From assembly GCA_041654355.1 (NCBI GenBank), contig JBAZDQ010000003.1, positions 26,393-90,392 of the forward strand: a stretch of DNA of 64,000 nucleotides, read 5' to 3'. The first letter of the stretch is position 1, and every line of letters begins with the position of its first letter. The stretch comes from DMER64 sp041654355 (GTDB taxonomy: Bacteria; Bacteroidota; Bacteroidia; Bacteroidales; UBA932). The notes beneath the pieces are model-generated. The model worked only from the letters and a program-made list of their open reading frames with translations. It searched no databases and was not told the DNA's origin. Shown one piece after another: positions 63,148-64,000 of this stretch. The position numbers and the translations under genes were made by a program.

Positions 63148-63984
63148 TTATGGTCTTCTGTCTCTTCTTCCTCCGTCACGGCGATCTCCCCCGCGACTAT
63201 CTCTGCGATCTCCCCCGCGATTATCCCTGCGGTCTCCTCCACGACTATCCCTGCGATCTCCGCTGCGACGGTCTCTTCCACCGCGTGCTCCACGCCTGTC
63301 AGATGGCATATTGCCTGCTCCTGCAGCAGATGCGGCTGTACCTATATTGGGGGAAAGGTCACGTTTCCCGTATACTTCTCCGTTGCAAATCCACACTTTG
63401 ATACCCAGGACGCCTACTTTTGTATGAGCCTCGGCCAGAGCATAATCTATATCTGCGCGAAATGTATGTAAAGGAGTACGGCCTTCTTTGAATAATTCGC
63501 GACGTGCCATTTCGGCACCGCCCAGACGACCTCCTATCAAAACCTTTATCCCTTCAGCTCCCATACGTATGGTCGAAGCCATGGCCATTTTTATGGCACG
63601 GCGGTATGAAACACGACCTTCAATCTGGCGGGCTATGTTGCTGGCAACAATGGTTGCATCCAGCTCGGGGCGTTTTACCTCAAAGATATTGATCTGTACT
63701 TCTTTATTGGAAATTTTCTTAAGCTCCTCTTTCAGTTTTTCCACTTCCTGACCGCCTTTTCCGATAATGATACCGGGACGGGCTGTATGGATGGTAACAG
63801 TAATGAGCTTCAGGGTCCGTTCAATCACAACGCGTGATAAACTAGCCTTTGCCAGGCGGGTAGTAAGGTACTCCCTGATCTTGGCATCTTCGGCCAATCG
63901 TTCTGCATAACTTCCGCACCAGCTTGAATCCCAACCACGGATGATACCTATACGGTTACTGATAGGATTAGTTTTTTGTCCCAT
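63148..63984 (-). CDS. rpsC: 30S ribosomal protein uS3 with Arg/Gly/Asp repeat tail
   Basis: Residues 1-210 are a normal uS3: MGQKTNPISNRIGIIRGWDS, a KH domain with IIIGKGGQEVEKLKEEL near residue 75, and the C-terminal GVLGIKVWICNGEVYGKRD. The chain extends to 278 residues with a tail of GDRRDSRG-type repeats, four of them in 24-bp units (63183-63278). uS3 lines the mRNA entry of the 30S subunit. It starts one base after the stop of the preceding gene. No rplP follows; a terminator comes instead. Confidence 0.97.
   Translation of the reverse strand: MGQKTNPISNRIGIIRGWDSSWCGSYAERLAEDAKIREYLTTRLAKASLSRVVIERTLKLITVTIHTARPGIIIGKGGQEVEKLKEELKKISNKEVQINIFEVKRPELDATIVASNIARQIEGRVSYRRAIKMAMASTIRMGAEGIKVLIGGRLGGAEMARRELFKEGRTPLHTFRADIDYALAEAHTKVGVLGIKVWICNGEVYGKRDLSPNIGTAASAAGAGNMPSDRRGARGGRDRRSGDRRDSRGGDRRDNRGGDRRDSRGGDRRDGGRRDRRP
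63183..63278 (-). repeat. 24-bp tandem repeats in the rpsC tail
   Basis: Four units at 63183, 63207, 63231 and 63255, each encoding an eight-residue variant of GDRRDSRG. The units diverge by several bases. Confidence 0.9.
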
Positions 63985-63985
63985 A

Positions 63986-64000
63986 TTATGCTTCTTTTAC
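63986..64000 (-). CDS. rplV: C-terminal end of a gene upstream of rpsC, probably uL22 (rplV)
   Basis: The last 15 bases read, on the minus strand, Val-Lys-Glu-Ala-stop, with the stop one base before the rpsC ATG. In the usual S10 operon the gene before rpsC is rplV. The identification rests on position only. Confidence 0.5.
   Translation of the reverse strand, partial: VKEA

Overview
The window looks like chromosomal DNA from a member of the Bacteroidota, most likely order Bacteroidales. It has two SusC/SusD-type outer-membrane uptake pairs and many lipoproteins with a Cys at about residue 16-22. It encodes several glycan hydrolases, a long lysine/alanine-rich bS16, and the gene orders rpsP-rimM and rplM-rpsI-rpsB-tsf. 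Many genes are preceded by the Bacteroidetes primary-sigma -7 box TAnnTTTG, often without a Shine-Dalgarno sequence. I see no phage, plasmid, insertion sequence or CRISPR array. The species cannot be named from the sequence alone.

Layout. 1-0.9 kb: start of rimM (cut by the window edge) and rpsP. 0.9-3 kb: a compact envelope-stress module made of an ECF sigma factor, a divergent zinc-finger anti-sigma factor, a CnrX-like membrane-anchored sensor and a secreted Spy-like protein. Three matching promoter-like sites fit this sigma factor. 3-9.9 kb: a metal/cofactor-type transport region (TonB-dependent receptor, TM1266-family regulator, SsuA/TauA-type ABC importer, 10TM metal-exporter-like protein, NlpC/P60-like hydrolase). 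10-16.3 kb: a MacAB-TolC-type efflux operon followed by a LytS/LytTR two-component pair. 16.3-19.8 kb: esterase, tRNA-Pro(CGG), VanX-type dipeptidase, YqaA-like membrane protein, GH5 hydrolase. 19.9-29.9 kb: an apparent four-gene operon of CotH-type kinase, metzincin protease, HAD phosphatase and alpha-2-macroglobulin. 30-32.8 kb: rpsO and pnp, with pnp carrying a one-base frameshift. 32.8-33.6 kb: a non-genic stretch with two unrelated tandem-repeat arrays. 33.6-41.8 kb: GH92, GH2 and GH95 glycosidases. 41.7-44.7 kb: lpxK, dusB and divergent pfkA. 44.7-47.6 kb: rplM-rpsI-rpsB-tsf. 47.8-58.5 kb: two divergent SusC/SusD pairs. 58.6-63.1 kb: glycosyltransferase, Dcp-type peptidase and serine hydrolase. 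63.1-64 kb: rpsC and the last codons of the gene before it, probably rplV.

How the parts may work together. The sigma/anti-sigma/sensor/Spy set reads as a self-contained envelope regulon. The 33.6-41.8 kb glycosidases would trim mannose- and fucose-containing glycans in the periplasm or at the surface. The operon at 19.9-29.9 kb puts a kinase, a phosphatase, a protease and a protease-trap-like protein together, and this combination deserves attention. The ribosomal S10-type operon ends abruptly at rpsC with a strong terminator, which suggests a rearrangement or an assembly join.
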